Source: Cognatundibacterium squillarum
Lineage (GTDB): Bacteria > Pseudomonadota > Gammaproteobacteria > Burkholderiales > Burkholderiaceae_D
Assembly: GCF_014652435.1 (NCBI RefSeq)
Contig: NZ_BMYU01000005.1
Coordinates: 233,527-297,526, forward strand
DNA: 64,000 nucleotides
Reading direction: 5' to 3'
Part shown: positions 1-9,545 of the stretch, piece by piece
How the letters are laid out: each line of letters starts with the position of its first letter
How positions within the stretch are numbered: position 1 is the first letter of the stretch
The notes under the pieces: generated by a model
Told to the model about the DNA's origin: nothing
Databases searched by the model: none
The model's input: only the letters and a program-made list of their open reading frames with translations
Program-made: the position numbers and the translations under genes

Positions 1-100
1 TGCCGGCTTCACTTTCCAGTGCAGCCAGCAAATCCAGAAATTCACGAATCGTGACCGGGATGCGTGCATCCCGAAGGGTATAAAAAAAATCAATCAGCAC
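1..100 (-). CDS. VWA/CoxE-like protein, N-terminal fragment (gene runs off the left edge)
   Basis: Only the first 33 codons are in the window. Starting from a GTG at 100-98 the frame reads LIDFFYTLRDARIPVTIREF and continues open to the edge. I recognise this opening as that of VWA-domain proteins of the CoxE type (COG3552), often found in proteobacteria beside a MoxR-type AAA ATPase. The GTG overlaps the last base of the upstream acetyltransferase stop (TAGTG), which suggests translational coupling. The VWA domain with its MIDAS motif is outside the window, so the family call rests on the N-terminus alone. Confidence 0.55.
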   Translation of the reverse strand, partial: MLIDFFYTLRDARIPVTIREFLDLLAALESEAG

Positions 101-699
101 TACAGACTATCTCCGTTGCGATGCAGGCGGAAGTGCAGATGCTGCTTCACGCCCGGCCATTCATCGAGAAGGATACTATATACCGCGATGTCTCTTACCC
201 GCCCGTCTGGCATGATCATGTGTCGACGCAGTACACCGTCGCGTTTCGCTCCTAACCTTTCAATCGCCGCTTGTGAGCGGTGGTTCAGCCAGTCCGTACG
301 GAATTCCACGACATTACATCCCCATACCTCAAATGCGTGTTGTAGTAACAGCAGTTTGCAATGGGTGTTCACGCCGGTACGGTGCATGCTCTCTGCATAC
401 CACGTGTAACCGATTTCCACCCGTTTGTTGGCTAGATCCATATTGCAGAAACGGGTTGAACCAATAATAGTGCCGGATGGCAGGTGGCGGATTGCAAATG
501 TAACGGCGCGGCCTTGTTGCCGCATTTCCATTGCTGATTCAAACCACGCCTTAAAACGCTCAGGGGACGGAATGGAGGTAAAGAATAATTCCCATAAGCG
601 TCCGTCTGTCGCAGCTGCAGACAAAGCAGGTAAGTGGGAAGCATCCAGTGGTTCAAGTTTTACTAAGCTGCTTTCCAGTGTCAGGTCTGCCTGATTCAT
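100..699 (-). CDS. GNAT family N-acetyltransferase (RimJ/RimL type)
   Basis: A 199-residue protein with the layout of RimJ/RimL-like GNAT enzymes, which transfer acetyl from acetyl-CoA to an amine, often a protein N-terminus or a small molecule. Visible features are the opening LESSLVKLEPLDASHLPAL, a strand plus acidic turn in the middle (KRVEIGYTWY) and the C-terminal AIERLGAKRDGVLRRH segment typical of the subfamily. The ATG at 699 was chosen over upstream starts because GGAG sits at the right distance and the protein begins at the family's usual place. The stop overlaps the GTG of the VWA gene. The substrate is unknown. Confidence 0.85.
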   Translation of the reverse strand: MNQADLTLESSLVKLEPLDASHLPALSAAATDGRLWELFFTSIPSPERFKAWFESAMEMRQQGRAVTFAIRHLPSGTIIGSTRFCNMDLANKRVEIGYTWYAESMHRTGVNTHCKLLLLQHAFEVWGCNVVEFRTDWLNHRSQAAIERLGAKRDGVLRRHMIMPDGRVRDIAVYSILLDEWPGVKQHLHFRLHRNGDSL

Positions 700-850
700 A
701 GTGACTCCGTTCGATGTTGGAAGAGTAAAATTCACAACAAAACAGTGTAAACCAGTTGCGTACGCCGTAACGCAGCAGATCTGAAAAATATGCTGCAGCA
801 ACTGTAAAAACGTTTTATAATCCTTAGTTCCCTGAAAACCCCGGCGATGC

Positions 851-879
851 TTGCTAACGACCCGTAAAGGCGTTATACT
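851..879 (+). promoter_or_regulatory. Probable sigma-70 promoter of rpsT
   Basis: TTGCTA at 851-856 and TATACT at 874-879 are separated by exactly 17 bases, about 85 bases before the rpsT start. The position and near-consensus -10 fit a strong housekeeping promoter. Read by eye only. Confidence 0.55.
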
Positions 880-965
880 GCAAAGCTGTATAGAAATTTT
901 TCGCGGCGTGGCATTTGATTCAAATTTGCTTTGACCCGTCGCTCTGACCACGTTTAGGAAATCTC

Positions 966-1229
966 ATGGCAAATACCGCACAAGCACGCAAACGTGCTCG
1001 TCAAGCAGTTAAACAAAACGCACACAACTCCAGCCAGCGCTCTGAGCTGCGCACAGCAATCAAAGCTGTTCGTAAAGCAATCGACGCAGGCGACAAAGCT
1101 GCTGCGACTAGCATTTTCCAGTCTTCTGTTTCGACTATCGACAGTATCGCTGACAAGAAAATCATCCACAAAAACAAAGCTGCACGTCATAAAAGCCGTC
1201 TGGCAGCTGCTTTGAAAGCAATGGCGTAA
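966..1229 (+). CDS. rpsT: 30S ribosomal protein S20
   Basis: An 87-residue, lysine/alanine-rich helical protein opening [18 protein letters not shown], the standard S20 signature, and ending [16 protein letters not shown]20 binds the 5' domain of 16S rRNA early in assembly of the small subunit. Length and both ends match the family. It is monocistronic here: it has its own promoter upstream and a hairpin terminator about 30 bases after its stop. Confidence 0.97.
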   Translation: MANTAQARKRARQAVKQNAHNSSQRSELRTAIKAVRKAIDAGDKAAATSIFQSSVSTIDSIADKKIIHKNKAARHKSRLAAALKAMA

Positions 1230-1258
1230 TTCGCTGTTTCTTGTTCAGCAGTAAGTGG

Positions 1259-1285
1259 AAAAACCGCAGCATGTCTGCGGTTTTT
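1259..1285 (+). terminator. Rho-independent terminator of rpsT
   Basis: An 11-bp stem (AAAAACCGCAG paired with CTGCGGTTTTT) with a 5-base loop, ending in a T run. Confidence 0.85.
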
Positions 1286-1331
1286 GCTTTCCGGCTTCTG
1301 TATCCTGCTTCAGGTTGCAGAATGACTGAAT

Positions 1332-1375
1332 AGCAAATAAAAAAACCCGGTTTGCGCCGGGGTTTTTTATTTGCT
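1332..1375. terminator. Bidirectional terminator between rpsT and the DUF192 gene
   Basis: A long inverted repeat, GCAAATAAAAAAACCCGG against its complement, with A and T runs on both sides of a GC core. It can stop transcripts from either direction and sits just downstream of the convergent minus-strand gene. Confidence 0.8.
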
Positions 1376-1399
1376 GATTCTAATTGCGCTGAATATCAA

Positions 1400-1864
1400 T
1401 CAGGATTTACTGCCAAGCGGCACGCCCTCAATTTTGCTGCCAGTTTTGATGCCTTTGGATTTAAACCATCCCTGACGCATTTCCAGGGCGTAACGCACAT
1501 TCTTTTTTGCACAATGTGATTCCAGTGACTGCGGTTGCATATCTTCAATATTCACAATCGTCCCGTCGGCATCCATAAATGCAACGGACAGTGGAATGAG
1601 TGTATTCTTCATCCACATGCACACCATGGCAGGTGCCTGAAAGTCAAAAATCATGCCTTCATTTAATCCCATCTGAGTCCGGTTCATCAAACCTACCTGG
1701 CGATCTGCTTCAGTCGCAGCAACTTCGGCGCGTATCAGGTGAATGCCGGCGTTCAGTGTGGTAACCGGCAGGCGGGACTGGGCGATCGTTGCTGAGGCTG
1801 ACATCAGTAATGCAATGGTCAGTCCGGTATTTTTCAGTGATCGTAAAAACGTTTTTTTCAGCAT
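1400..1864 (-). CDS. DUF192 (UPF0127) family exported protein
   Basis: A 154-residue protein from the ATG at 1864. Residues 1-29 form a signal peptide (basic start MLKKTFLRSLK, hydrophobic core, ASATIA before Q). The mature part carries DUF192 hallmarks: an RQVGLMNRTQM segment, then MIFDF and MCMWMKNTLIPLSVAFMDADG, and a C-terminal ALEMRQGWFKSKGI. The family is a small beta-barrel fold of unknown biochemical role, usually periplasmic or secreted. An upstream in-frame ATG would add 29 residues but would bury the signal peptide, so I did not use it. No clear ribosome binding site is seen. Confidence 0.85.
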   Translation of the reverse strand: MLKKTFLRSLKNTGLTIALLMSASATIAQSRLPVTTLNAGIHLIRAEVAATEADRQVGLMNRTQMGLNEGMIFDFQAPAMVCMWMKNTLIPLSVAFMDADGTIVNIEDMQPQSLESHCAKKNVRYALEMRQGWFKSKGIKTGSKIEGVPLGSKS

Positions 1865-1975
1865 AACAGTGTGTTGAAAATGATAATGATGTAAGTATCC
1901 TACCGGAAAAATTCTGCCAGGCAGGTAAGGGCGCGCGAATTTTTGTATCAAATCGTCGCTGAGCGGAGGGCATCG

Positions 1976-2536
1976 TTATTTCAGCAGGTGTGCTGGGTCT
2001 ACTTCGACCCAGTCACCGGGCATTAACGGGAAATCTTCCAATGCATAACCTGCAATCGATGTACGTACAAGGCGCAGGGTAGGGAAGCCGACCGCAGCGG
2101 TCATGCGCCTGACCTGCCGGTTTTTTCCTTCGGATAACACCATTGCCAGCCAGCTGGTCGGAATATTTGCACGCTGGCGTATTGGCGGATTACGTTCCCA
2201 CAACCATTCCGGCTCTTGTATGCGTATCACTTTACAGGGCTGGGTCACAAAATCACCAAGGTTCAGCGGTTGGCTCAGTCTGTCCAGTGCAGCTTTGTCA
2301 GGAATGCCTTCCACCTGTACCAGATAGGTCTTCGGTAATTTATGGTCGGGGTGGCTGATCAGATTCTGCAGTTTCCCGTTGTCGGTCAGCAGAACCAGAC
2401 CTTCACTGTCAGCGTCCAGTCGTCCGGCCGGGTAAATATTGGGAATCGGCAAATATGCTGCTAAAGTGGGTCTGTCTGGATGCGCAGAGAACTGGCACAT
2501 CACGTCAAAAGGTTTGTTCAGTAATATGAGTTTCAT
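1976..2536 (-). CDS. rluE: RsuA/RluE-type rRNA pseudouridine synthase
   Basis: A 186-residue protein that lacks the N-terminal S4 domain, as RluE does, and starts directly with the catalytic domain (MKLILLNKPFDVMCQFS). The catalytic aspartate lies in GRLDADSEGLVLLT and the C-terminal motif GKNRQVRRMTAAVGFPTLRL is characteristic of the RsuA/RluB/E/F branch. In Escherichia coli RluE converts U2457 of 23S rRNA to pseudouridine. The exact target here is inferred from length and domain layout. The DUF192 gene follows on the same strand after about 110 bases. Confidence 0.85.
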   Translation of the reverse strand: MKLILLNKPFDVMCQFSAHPDRPTLAAYLPIPNIYPAGRLDADSEGLVLLTDNGKLQNLISHPDHKLPKTYLVQVEGIPDKAALDRLSQPLNLGDFVTQPCKVIRIQEPEWLWERNPPIRQRANIPTSWLAMVLSEGKNRQVRRMTAAVGFPTLRLVRTSIAGYALEDFPLMPGDWVEVDPAHLLK

Positions 2537-2729
2537 CAGCTTAGTGTAACCTTAATTTTGCAAATTGATGGCATCCAGTAAAATAGTAGTGCATAATACG
2601 AAATTAAGGTCTTCTGTCTTATATAAGAGTTAATGGTGCATGTGGTGTGTTTCCGGCAATTCTGTAAGCAGACACGAGACATAGTCAGTAAAGCGCAACC
2701 CGCTAGATCGTCCAACTACGGAGAAAACG

Positions 2730-3983
2730 ATGTATCAACATATTAAAGTACCAGCAGAAGGTCAAAAGATTACGGTCAATGCCGATTTTTCCCTGAATGT
2801 TCCGGATAATCCGATCATCCCTTATATCGAAGGCGATGGTACCGGTGTTGATATCAGCCCGGTCATGATCAAAGTCGTTGACGCAGCTGTTGCTAAAGCT
2901 TACGGCGGCCAACGCAAAATCAGCTGGATGGAAATCTATGCTGGCGAAAAATCCACAAAAGTTTACGGACCTGACGTTTGGCTGCCGGAAGAAACACTGC
3001 AAGTCCTGAAAGACTACGTAGTTTCTATCAAAGGCCCTCTGACCACTCCTGTTGGCGGCGGTATCCGCTCCCTGAACGTTGCTCTGCGTCAGGAACTGGA
3101 TCTGTATGTCTGTCTGCGTCCGGTACGTTACTTCAAAGGCGTTCCATCCCCTGTTCGTGAGCCGGAAAAAACCGACATGGTGATCTTCCGTGAAAACTCT
3201 GAAGATATCTACGCAGGTATCGAATTTGCGCAAGGCTCTGATCAAGTGAAAAAACTGATCAAGTTCCTGCAAGACGAAATGGGCGTGAAAAAAATCCGTT
3301 TCCCTGAAACTTCCGGTATTGGTGTTAAACCAGTTTCCGTCGAAGGTACAGAACGTCTGGTACGTAAAGCAATCCAGTATGCAATCGACAATGACAAACC
3401 TTCTGTGACGATCGTTCACAAAGGCAACATCATGAAGTACACCGAAGGTGGATTCCGCGACTGGGCATATGCACTGGCACAAAAAGAATTCGGTGCAGAA
3501 CTGATCGACGGTGGTCCATGGTGCAAATTCAAGAATCCTAAAACAGGTAAAGATATCGTTGTTAAGGATTCCATCGCTGATGCGTTCCTGCAGCAAATTC
3601 TTCTGCGTCCGGCAGAATACAGCGTTATCGCTACACTGAACCTGAACGGCGATTACATCTCCGACGCGCTGGCAGCGCAAGTTGGCGGTATCGGTATCGC
3701 TCCGGGCGCAAACCTGTCTGATTCCGTTGCAATGTTCGAAGCAACGCACGGTACAGCACCGAAATATGCCGGTAAAGATTATGTGAACCCAGGTTCTCTG
3801 ATCCTGTCCGCTGAAATGATGCTGCGTCACATGGGCTGGGTTGAAGCGGCTGACCTGCTGATCACATCGACAGAAAAAGCGATTACTTCCAAGAAAGTAA
3901 CTTACGATTTCGCACGTCTGATGGAAGGCGCGACACAGGTTTCCTGCTCCGGCTTCGGCGACGTGATGATCGAAAACATGTAA
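2730..3983 (+). CDS. icd: NADP-dependent isocitrate dehydrogenase
   Basis: A 417-residue protein matching the bacterial Icd of about 416 residues. It oxidises and decarboxylates isocitrate to 2-oxoglutarate in the citric acid cycle and feeds carbon to glutamate synthesis. The N-terminal part has [20 protein letters not shown], the substrate-binding region has [12 protein letters not shown] (the serine phosphorylated by AceK in enterics lies here), and the cofactor part has [32 protein letters not shown] just before the ATG is a good ribosome binding site. It is a single-gene unit with a terminator 25 bases after the stop. Codon use is strongly biased, as expected for high expression. Confidence 0.97.
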   Translation: MYQHIKVPAEGQKITVNADFSLNVPDNPIIPYIEGDGTGVDISPVMIKVVDAAVAKAYGGQRKISWMEIYAGEKSTKVYGPDVWLPEETLQVLKDYVVSIKGPLTTPVGGGIRSLNVALRQELDLYVCLRPVRYFKGVPSPVREPEKTDMVIFRENSEDIYAGIEFAQGSDQVKKLIKFLQDEMGVKKIRFPETSGIGVKPVSVEGTERLVRKAIQYAIDNDKPSVTIVHKGNIMKYTEGGFRDWAYALAQKEFGAELIDGGPWCKFKNPKTGKDIVVKDSIADAFLQQILLRPAEYSVIATLNLNGDYISDALAAQVGGIGIAPGANLSDSVAMFEATHGTAPKYAGKDYVNPGSLILSAEMMLRHMGWVEAADLLITSTEKAITSKKVTYDFARLMEGATQVSCSGFGDVMIENM

Positions 3984-4007
3984 TTCAGTTCATTCTGATT
4001 TGCAAAG

Positions 4008-4033
4008 AAAAAGCCGGGGAGACCCGGCTTTTT
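4008..4033 (+). terminator. Rho-independent terminator of icd
   Basis: A perfect 11-bp stem AAAAAGCCGGG / CCCGGCTTTTT with a 4-base loop. Confidence 0.85.
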
Positions 4034-4173
4034 CCGTTTAGTTGCCGGCATATTTGTCAGCATCGTTTGCAGCTATCCATAGCTGCCTGAGCGGTTGTTT
4101 GCAGAATAAGTATTACCGACAATTAGGCTTCAGTCAGGCTGTTTCTGGTTCAGAATAGATGCGGATTGGCAAT

Positions 4174-4202
4174 AAAAAAAGCCCTGAATAATCAGGGCTT
4201 TT
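4174..4202 (-). terminator. Rho-independent terminator of the cspA-type gene
   Basis: Stem AGCCCTGA / TCAGGGCT with A and T tails, about 22 bases beyond the stop of the minus-strand cold-shock gene. Confidence 0.8.
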
Positions 4203-4223
4203 ACAAGGAAGTCCGGATCCAGA

Positions 4224-4427
4224 TTAACCGTTTTGGATATTGGATGCTTGCTTGCCTTTAGGGCCTTGCGTGACTTCGAACGAGACTTTCTGACCCTCTT
4301 TCAGGGTTTTGAAGCCATTCATTTGGATTGCGGAAAAGTGGGCGAACAAATCCTCACCGCCGTCGTCCGGGGTGATAAAGCCAAAGCCTTTGGAATCATT
4401 GAACCACTTGACGGTACCTGTTGCCAT
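4224..4427 (-). CDS. cspA: CspA-family cold-shock protein
   Basis: A 67-residue single cold-shock domain. The RNA-binding motifs are plain: [10 protein letters not shown] (RNP1-like) and [10 protein letters not shown] (RNP2-like), preceded by [12 protein letters not shown]. Such proteins bind single-stranded RNA and act as chaperones that melt secondary structure at low temperature or during growth. The gene has its own terminator and a long upstream region that would give an untranslated leader of roughly 100 bases, typical for csp genes. Which paralogue it is cannot be decided from sequence alone. Confidence 0.93.
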   Translation of the reverse strand: MATGTVKWFNDSKGFGFITPDDGGEDLFAHFSAIQMNGFKTLKEGQKVSFEVTQGPKGKQASNIQNG

Positions 4428-4813
4428 AATGCGTCTTTCAAAGAATAACTGATCACACGAGCCGTAAAAGCAAGGAAGCTGAATCAGCCCCTTCCAAACC
4501 TGCCCCCTTCGTGTTGCTTAAAAACTATTTTTTAACCAACAATGCCATTCTTTGCGGAAAAAAAAGTTTAGTCAAGAAACTTCACGTCACGATGTTGTAT
4601 TGTTGTATTCTCAAGAAAAATCTTGTGATTTATGTCACATCAGTTTCATCAACGTCAAAAATTGTGCCTTTCAACAGCCTTGTACTGTGGAAAATCGTCG
4701 CAATCTGCTAAATAGTAAGAAACAGGGTAACATTTGTGGCAATGCGGAATAAGTGGGCTATTTATTCGCTTATTATTGGCATTCAAAGACGGCCAAAGTA
4801 CTAAAATAAGCGT
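4428..4813. promoter_or_regulatory. Divergent regulatory region between cspA and clpS
   Basis: A 386-base AT-rich gap between divergent genes. On the minus strand TTGACT followed 17 bases later by AAGAAT (about 4545-4575) could be the cspA promoter, leaving a long leader as in other csp genes. A CRP-type palindrome lies at 4624-4639 (listed separately). Short open frames in this gap have no family features and were not called. Confidence 0.45.
4624..4639. promoter_or_regulatory. CRP/Vfr-type operator candidate
   Basis: TGTGATTTATGTCACA is an exact match to the TGTGA-N6-TCACA core bound by CRP-family regulators. It lies between divergent cspA and clpS, about 50-80 bases upstream of the possible cspA promoter. 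Function is inferred from the match only. Confidence 0.45.
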
Positions 4814-5122
4814 ATGGGAACAAAGCAAGAAAACAGTACCGTACTGGAGCGGGAAACGCAAAAGCTGAAACCGCCTCCAATGTACAAAGTGATATTACTC
4901 AATGACGACTATACGCCGATGGAATTCGTCGTGGCGATCGTACAGGAATATTTCAATAAAGACCGTGAGACTGCGATGCAAATCATGCTCAGGGTTCACC
5001 GCGATGGAAAAGGAATTTGTGGCGTGTATCCTAAAGATATTGCGCAGACAAAAGTGGAGCTGGTGTTGACGCATGCCAGGCGCGCCGGCCATCCGCTGCA
5101 ATGTGTGATGGAGGAAGTATGA
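4814..5122 (+). CDS. clpS: ATP-dependent Clp protease adaptor ClpS
   Basis: A 102-residue protein with the ClpS core: [18 protein letters not shown] (residues about 23-40), then a helix with the [20 protein letters not shown] segment and a C-terminal [10 protein letters not shown]. ClpS binds N-degron substrates (Leu, Phe, Tyr, Trp at the N-terminus) and hands them to ClpA. The gene overlaps clpA by four bases (ATGA), the usual coupled arrangement. The start at 4814 gives the family's flexible N-terminal extension. Confidence 0.96.
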   Translation: MGTKQENSTVLERETQKLKPPPMYKVILLNDDYTPMEFVVAIVQEYFNKDRETAMQIMLRVHRDGKGICGVYPKDIAQTKVELVLTHARRAGHPLQCVMEEV

Positions 5123-7422
5123 TTGCTCAGGAACTGGAAGTTAGTCTGCATATGGCGTTTGTCGAAGCCAGGCAGGCACGTTACGAATTCATTACGGTAG
5201 AGCACCTTCTGCTGGCATTGCTGGATAATCCGTCTGCAGCGGAAGTACTTCGTGCCTGTGCAGTGAATATCGAGGATTTGCGCAAAACACTGTCGGTGTT
5301 CATAGCAGACAATACGCCTACTGTACCTGGTACAAATGAGGTGGATACACAGCCGACGCTGGGATTTCAGCGCGTGATTCAGCGTGCAATCATGCACGTT
5401 CAGTCTTCCTCTAACGGAAAGAAAGAAGTGACCGGTGCCAATGTGCTGGTCGCAATATTCGGCGAAAAAGATTCGCACGCCGTGTACTACCTGCATCAGC
5501 AGGGAGTGACCCGTCTGGATGTTGTGAATTTCATTTCGCACGGCGTTCGTAAAGATCAGCCGCAGGATACGCATAAGTCACACGAAGGAGCCGAGGAAGG
5601 GCAGGCTGAATCTGGAGCCCGCGAAAATGCGCTGGATCAGTTTACGCAAAACCTGAACCGCCACGCCGCGGAAGGAAAAATTGATCCGCTGATTGGCCGT
5701 GATTCAGAAGTAGAGCGGGTTATCCAGATTTTATGCCGTCGCCGGAAAAATAACCCTCTGCTGGTCGGTGAAGCAGGTGTGGGGAAAACGGCGATTGCAG
5801 AAGGACTTGCACTGCGCATCGTGCAGGGCGAAGTGCCTGACGTGTTGCAGAATGCAGTGGTCTACTCTCTCGATATGGGGGCATTACTCGCCGGAACCAA
5901 GTATCGTGGTGATTTCGAACAGCGCCTGAAAAGTGTTTTGCGTCAGTTACGCGATACCGCACATGGTATTTTGTTCATTGATGAAATTCATACCATTATC
6001 GGTGCTGGCTCAGCATCCGGTGGTACGCTCGATGCATCCAATTTACTGAAACCGGCATTGTCCGGCGGTCAGCTCAAATGTATCGGTGCAACGACTTATA
6101 CCGAATACCGCGGTGTGTTTGAGAAGGATCATGCGTTGTCGCGCCGCTTCCAGAAAATTGATGTGGCTGAGCCGACGGTTGAGCAAACGGTTCAGATTCT
6201 CCGCGGATTGAAATCCAAATTTGAAGAGCATCACAACGTTAAATACTCAGCGTCTGCGCTGACAACAGCAGCTGAACTGGCGGCACGCTATATCAATGAC
6301 CGCCATCTTCCGGATAAAGCAATTGATGTGATTGATGAGGCGGGCGCAGCGCAGCGTGTATTGCCGAAGTCCAAGCAAAAGAAAACGATTGGTAAAGCAG
6401 ATATCGAAGATATCATTGCCAAAATTGCCCGCATTCCGCCGCAAACGGTGAATCAGGATGATCGTGCTAAGTTACAAACGATAGAGCGTGATCTGAAAAA
6501 TGTTGTATTCGGGCAGGAGCCTGCGATTGAGGCGCTGTCGTCTGCAATCAAAATGGCGCGTGCCGGTCTTGGAAAAACTGACAAGCCTATCGGTGCTTTC
6601 CTGTTCTCCGGTCCAACGGGTGTTGGTAAAACGGAAGTTGCAAAACAGCTGGCATTCACGCTGGGTATTGAGCTGATTCGTTTCGACATGTCCGAATATA
6701 TGGAGCGTCATGCGGTCAGTCGTCTGATCGGTGCTCCGCCGGGGTATGTCGGTTTTGATCAGGGCGGATTACTGACGGAAGCCATCACAAAGAAACCGCA
6801 TGCGGTGCTGCTGCTGGATGAGATTGAAAAAGCGCATCCGGATGTTTTCAATATTCTGCTGCAAGTGATGGATCACGGCACGCTGACGGACAATAATGGC
6901 CGTAAAGCCGATTTCCGTAATGTGATCATCATCATGACGACAAATGCTGGTGCGGAAAGCCTGCAAAAACGCAGTATCGGCTTCCAGAATACCCGTGAAG
7001 CCGGTGATGAAATGGCGGACATCAAACGCATGTTCACACCGGAATTCCGTAATCGACTGGATGCAATCATCAGCTTCCGTCCATTGAACGAAGAAATCAT
7101 TCTTCGCGTTGTGGATAAGTTCCTGATGCAGCTGGAAGAGCAGTTGCACGAGAAAAAAGTCGAAGCAGCATTTACCGACGCATTGCGTAAATTCCTTGGT
7201 AAAAAAGGCTTTGATCCGCTGATGGGCGCACGCCCGATGGCGCGTCTGATTCAGGATCTCATTCGTAAAGCGCTTGCGGACGAACTACTGTTTGGCCGTC
7301 TGGTATCCGGTGGTAAAGTTGTGGTTGATTTAGATGATCAGGATCAGATTCGTCTGGAGTTTTCAGAAGGAGAAAATGATCCGCCGTCAGGTGCTTCTCA
7401 GGAAGTTGCTGAACTGGAATAA
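5119..7422 (+). CDS. clpA: ATP-dependent Clp protease ATP-binding subunit ClpA
   Basis: A 767-residue double-AAA+ unfoldase, the normal ClpA length. In order: a Clp N-domain (about 1-150) that docks ClpS; D1 with Walker A GEAGVGKT at 217-224 and Walker B FIDEIH; D2 with Walker A GPTGVGKT at 498-505 and Walker [16 protein letters not shown]; and a C-terminal D2-small domain. It unfolds substrates and threads them into ClpP in the cytosol. The ATG at 5119, inside the clpS stop, was chosen because GGAGG precedes it and because the family starts [10 protein letters not shown]. clpP is not in the window. Confidence 0.97.
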   Translation: MIAQELEVSLHMAFVEARQARYEFITVEHLLLALLDNPSAAEVLRACAVNIEDLRKTLSVFIADNTPTVPGTNEVDTQPTLGFQRVIQRAIMHVQSSSNGKKEVTGANVLVAIFGEKDSHAVYYLHQQGVTRLDVVNFISHGVRKDQPQDTHKSHEGAEEGQAESGARENALDQFTQNLNRHAAEGKIDPLIGRDSEVERVIQILCRRRKNNPLLVGEAGVGKTAIAEGLALRIVQGEVPDVLQNAVVYSLDMGALLAGTKYRGDFEQRLKSVLRQLRDTAHGILFIDEIHTIIGAGSASGGTLDASNLLKPALSGGQLKCIGATTYTEYRGVFEKDHALSRRFQKIDVAEPTVEQTVQILRGLKSKFEEHHNVKYSASALTTAAELAARYINDRHLPDKAIDVIDEAGAAQRVLPKSKQKKTIGKADIEDIIAKIARIPPQTVNQDDRAKLQTIERDLKNVVFGQEPAIEALSSAIKMARAGLGKTDKPIGAFLFSGPTGVGKTEVAKQLAFTLGIELIRFDMSEYMERHAVSRLIGAPPGYVGFDQGGLLTEAITKKPHAVLLLDEIEKAHPDVFNILLQVMDHGTLTDNNGRKADFRNVIIIMTTNAGAESLQKRSIGFQNTREAGDEMADIKRMFTPEFRNRLDAIISFRPLNEEIILRVVDKFLMQLEEQLHEKKVEAAFTDALRKFLGKKGFDPLMGARPMARLIQDLIRKALADELLFGRLVSGGKVVVDLDDQDQIRLEFSEGENDPPSGASQEVAELE

Positions 7423-7474
7423 CAACAAGTGACAGGGGCGGCATGTGCTGCCCTGTTTCATTTTCGGGGGAGAT

Positions 7475-7753
7475 ATGGCGATTCCAAAACCACCGGCATA
7501 TATGCTGGAATATACAGCGAAAACAATCGAATCTATTTTGTCTGCAGCTGCGATTAACGGTCAGGAAGTGGAAGTGGATGTCTATAAACGCAGCGATGTT
7601 AACGAGCGCACTACGGGCATCGGACGCAGGTTAAAAGATGCGGATGACCAGTTTTTAGTATGTGTCAGCGTTAGCAGTGGTGTCAATGAGGATTACTGGA
7701 GTTATAACATCGTTCGGGAGTCCGCCAGCCGCGCCCGTAAAACGAAACGCTAA
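7475..7753 (+). CDS. Small conserved-looking protein of unknown function
   Basis: A 92-residue protein from the ATG at 7475, which has GGGGGAG as ribosome binding site. It starts MAIPKPPAYMLEYTAKTIES and ends with the basic SASRARKTKR. No signal peptide, membrane segment or cysteine is seen. It predicts as a mixed helix/strand soluble protein with a central EVEVDVYKRSDVNERTTGIG. I do not recognise the family. It follows clpA by 52 bases and could be co-transcribed. The shared terminator at 7784-7812 closes the unit. Confidence 0.7.
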   Translation: MAIPKPPAYMLEYTAKTIESILSAAAINGQEVEVDVYKRSDVNERTTGIGRRLKDADDQFLVCVSVSSGVNEDYWSYNIVRESASRARKTKR

Positions 7754-7783
7754 GCTGCAGTTTCGTTAACTGATCGATGCAAA

Positions 7784-7812
7784 CAAAAAGCCGGTTTTGA
7801 ACCGGCTTTTTG
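7784..7812. terminator. Bidirectional terminator between the clpA unit and dut
   Basis: CAAAAAGCCGGTT paired with AACCGGCTTTTTG around a short loop, with A and T runs on either side. It serves both convergent transcripts. Confidence 0.85.
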
Positions 7813-7857
7813 TTGATACTAAGAGCAAGGCCCGAAGCGATGAAAACTTTCGGGCGC

Positions 7858-8307
7858 TTATTGCTTGCCTGTGCTGCCGAAACCGCCTTCGCCACGGCTA
7901 CTGTCACCGAATTCATCAACTACATCGAATTCAACCTGCATCACAGGCACGATGACCAGCTGCGCCAGTCTGTCCATAGGGTTCAGTGTAAATGTAGTCT
8001 GGCTGCGATTCCATGTGGATACCATCAACTGACCCTGATAATCGGAATCGATCAGACCGACCAGATTGCCGAGTACGATACCATTTTTATGACCCAGACC
8101 ACTGCGTGGCAGAATCATCGCTGCGTAACCGGGATCGGCAATATGAATGGCGATACCGGTCGGTATCAGAACCGTCTGACCCGGTTCGATCGTGAGCGGA
8201 GCATCGATACAGGCACGTAAATCCAGACCGGCACTGCCCGGCGTACCGTAAGCCGGTAACTGATCTTTCATGCGTTGATCAAGAACTTTTAAAGCGACTT
8301 TTTTCAT
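7858..8307 (-). CDS. dut: Deoxyuridine 5'-triphosphate nucleotidohydrolase (dUTPase)
   Basis: A 149-residue trimeric-type dUTPase that hydrolyses dUTP to dUMP and pyrophosphate, keeping uracil out of DNA and supplying thymidylate synthesis. All five motifs are visible: [36 protein letters not shown] and the C-terminal [10 protein letters not shown] that closes over the site. It lies 26 bases after coaBC on the same strand, a pairing common in proteobacteria. Confidence 0.96.
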   Translation of the reverse strand: MKKVALKVLDQRMKDQLPAYGTPGSAGLDLRACIDAPLTIEPGQTVLIPTGIAIHIADPGYAAMILPRSGLGHKNGIVLGNLVGLIDSDYQGQLMVSTWNRSQTTFTLNPMDRLAQLVIVPVMQVEFDVVDEFGDSSRGEGGFGSTGKQ

Positions 8308-8333
8308 AAGAACTCTTCAGGGAAAAACAAAGA

Positions 8334-9536
8334 TCAGTGTGGCAGGCGTTTGGCCAGCTCACTGATCAGCATAGCGGCCAGTGCTGTTTTACTTGCACGC
8401 GGCAGTGGGTGGTGACCATGCTCATCGAACAGGATCAGCTCATTATCATCTTTGCCAAAGGTCTGATGGCCGATATTGCCCACCAGTAAAGGCACGTTTT
8501 TTTTGAGGCGCTTGGCAGCACCGTATTCCAGTAACTGTTCTGATTCCGCTGCAAATCCCACGCAATACGGCGCATCCGCCATTGCGGCGACGCTGGCCAG
8601 AATATCCGGATTTTGTGCGAATTCCAGCTGGGGTAAATCTCCCGCGCCGTTTTTCTTCAGCTTCTGATCGCTGGCATTGGCAACCCGCCAGTCCGCGACC
8701 GCTGCCACAGCGATGAAAGCATCCTGACGCTGCGTCAGTAATGCAGCCATCACGGCATCATGCATTTGCTGTGCAGTCTGTACGCTGATTCGTTGCACGC
8801 CATAAGGTGCAGACATCGCAACAGGACCGGAAATGAGCGTGACTTGCGCACCGGCACGGTAAGCGGCTTCGGCAATTGCATAACCCATTTTTCCGGAGGA
8901 TAAATTGGTGATGCCGCGTACCGGATCTATCGGTTCAAAGGTCGGTCCGGCGGTGATCAGTAAATGTTTGCCGGATAGGGCTTTTGGCGTGAATGCCGCA
9001 ATCATTTCTTCCAGCAATTCTTCGGGTTCCAGCATGCGACCGTAACCGGTTTCGCCACAGGCTTGCGCACCGGCAGCAGGGCCAAGCAGTTGCAGGCCAT
9101 CCTGGCGCAGAGTGGCAACGTTCCGTTGAGTTGCCGCGTTTTGCCACATTTCCACATTCATCGCCGGTGCAATCAGCAGTGGCAGATTGGCAGGGCGTGC
9201 AATGCACAGCGTGGACAATAAATCGTCGCAAAGGCCGTTGGCCAGCTTCGCCATGAAGTTGGTACTGCAAGGCGCAATCAGAATCGCATCCGCATCGCGG
9301 GTCAGATCGATATGCGGCATATTGTTAGGGATGCGGCTGTCCCAAGCATCGGTGTACACGGTTTGCCCGGACAAGGCTTGCATGGTGACCAGCGTGATGA
9401 ACTGCGTTGCAGATGCGGTCATCACCACTTGTACGCTGGCACCGGCTTTGACCAGCGCACGCGTCAGCTCTGCGACTTTGTAGCAGGCAACACCGCCGGT
9501 CATGCCGAGTACAATTTTTTTACCCTGCAATACCAT
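8334..9536 (-). CDS. coaBC: Bifunctional phosphopantothenoylcysteine decarboxylase/synthetase
   Basis: A 400-residue protein catalysing two successive steps of coenzyme A synthesis. The N-terminal CoaC flavoprotein domain (about 1-185) has the FMN-binding region, HIDLTRDADAILIAPCSTNF, the PAMNVEMW loop and the catalytic cysteine in ACGETGYGRM. The C-terminal CoaB domain (about 190-400) has ITAGPTFEPIDPVRGITNLS, SSGKMGYA and GFAAE. Length and domain order match the fused enzyme. It sits nine bases after lspA on the same strand. Confidence 0.96.
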   Translation of the reverse strand: MVLQGKKIVLGMTGGVACYKVAELTRALVKAGASVQVVMTASATQFITLVTMQALSGQTVYTDAWDSRIPNNMPHIDLTRDADAILIAPCSTNFMAKLANGLCDDLLSTLCIARPANLPLLIAPAMNVEMWQNAATQRNVATLRQDGLQLLGPAAGAQACGETGYGRMLEPEELLEEMIAAFTPKALSGKHLLITAGPTFEPIDPVRGITNLSSGKMGYAIAEAAYRAGAQVTLISGPVAMSAPYGVQRISVQTAQQMHDAVMAALLTQRQDAFIAVAAVADWRVANASDQKLKKNGAGDLPQLEFAQNPDILASVAAMADAPYCVGFAAESEQLLEYGAAKRLKKNVPLLVGNIGHQTFGKDDNELILFDEHGHHPLPRASKTALAAMLISELAKRLPH

Positions 9537-9545
9537 GACAACTCC

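Noticed and set aside
2703..3830. A 375-codon minus-strand frame opposite icd
   Set aside because: Antisense shadow of a highly biased gene.
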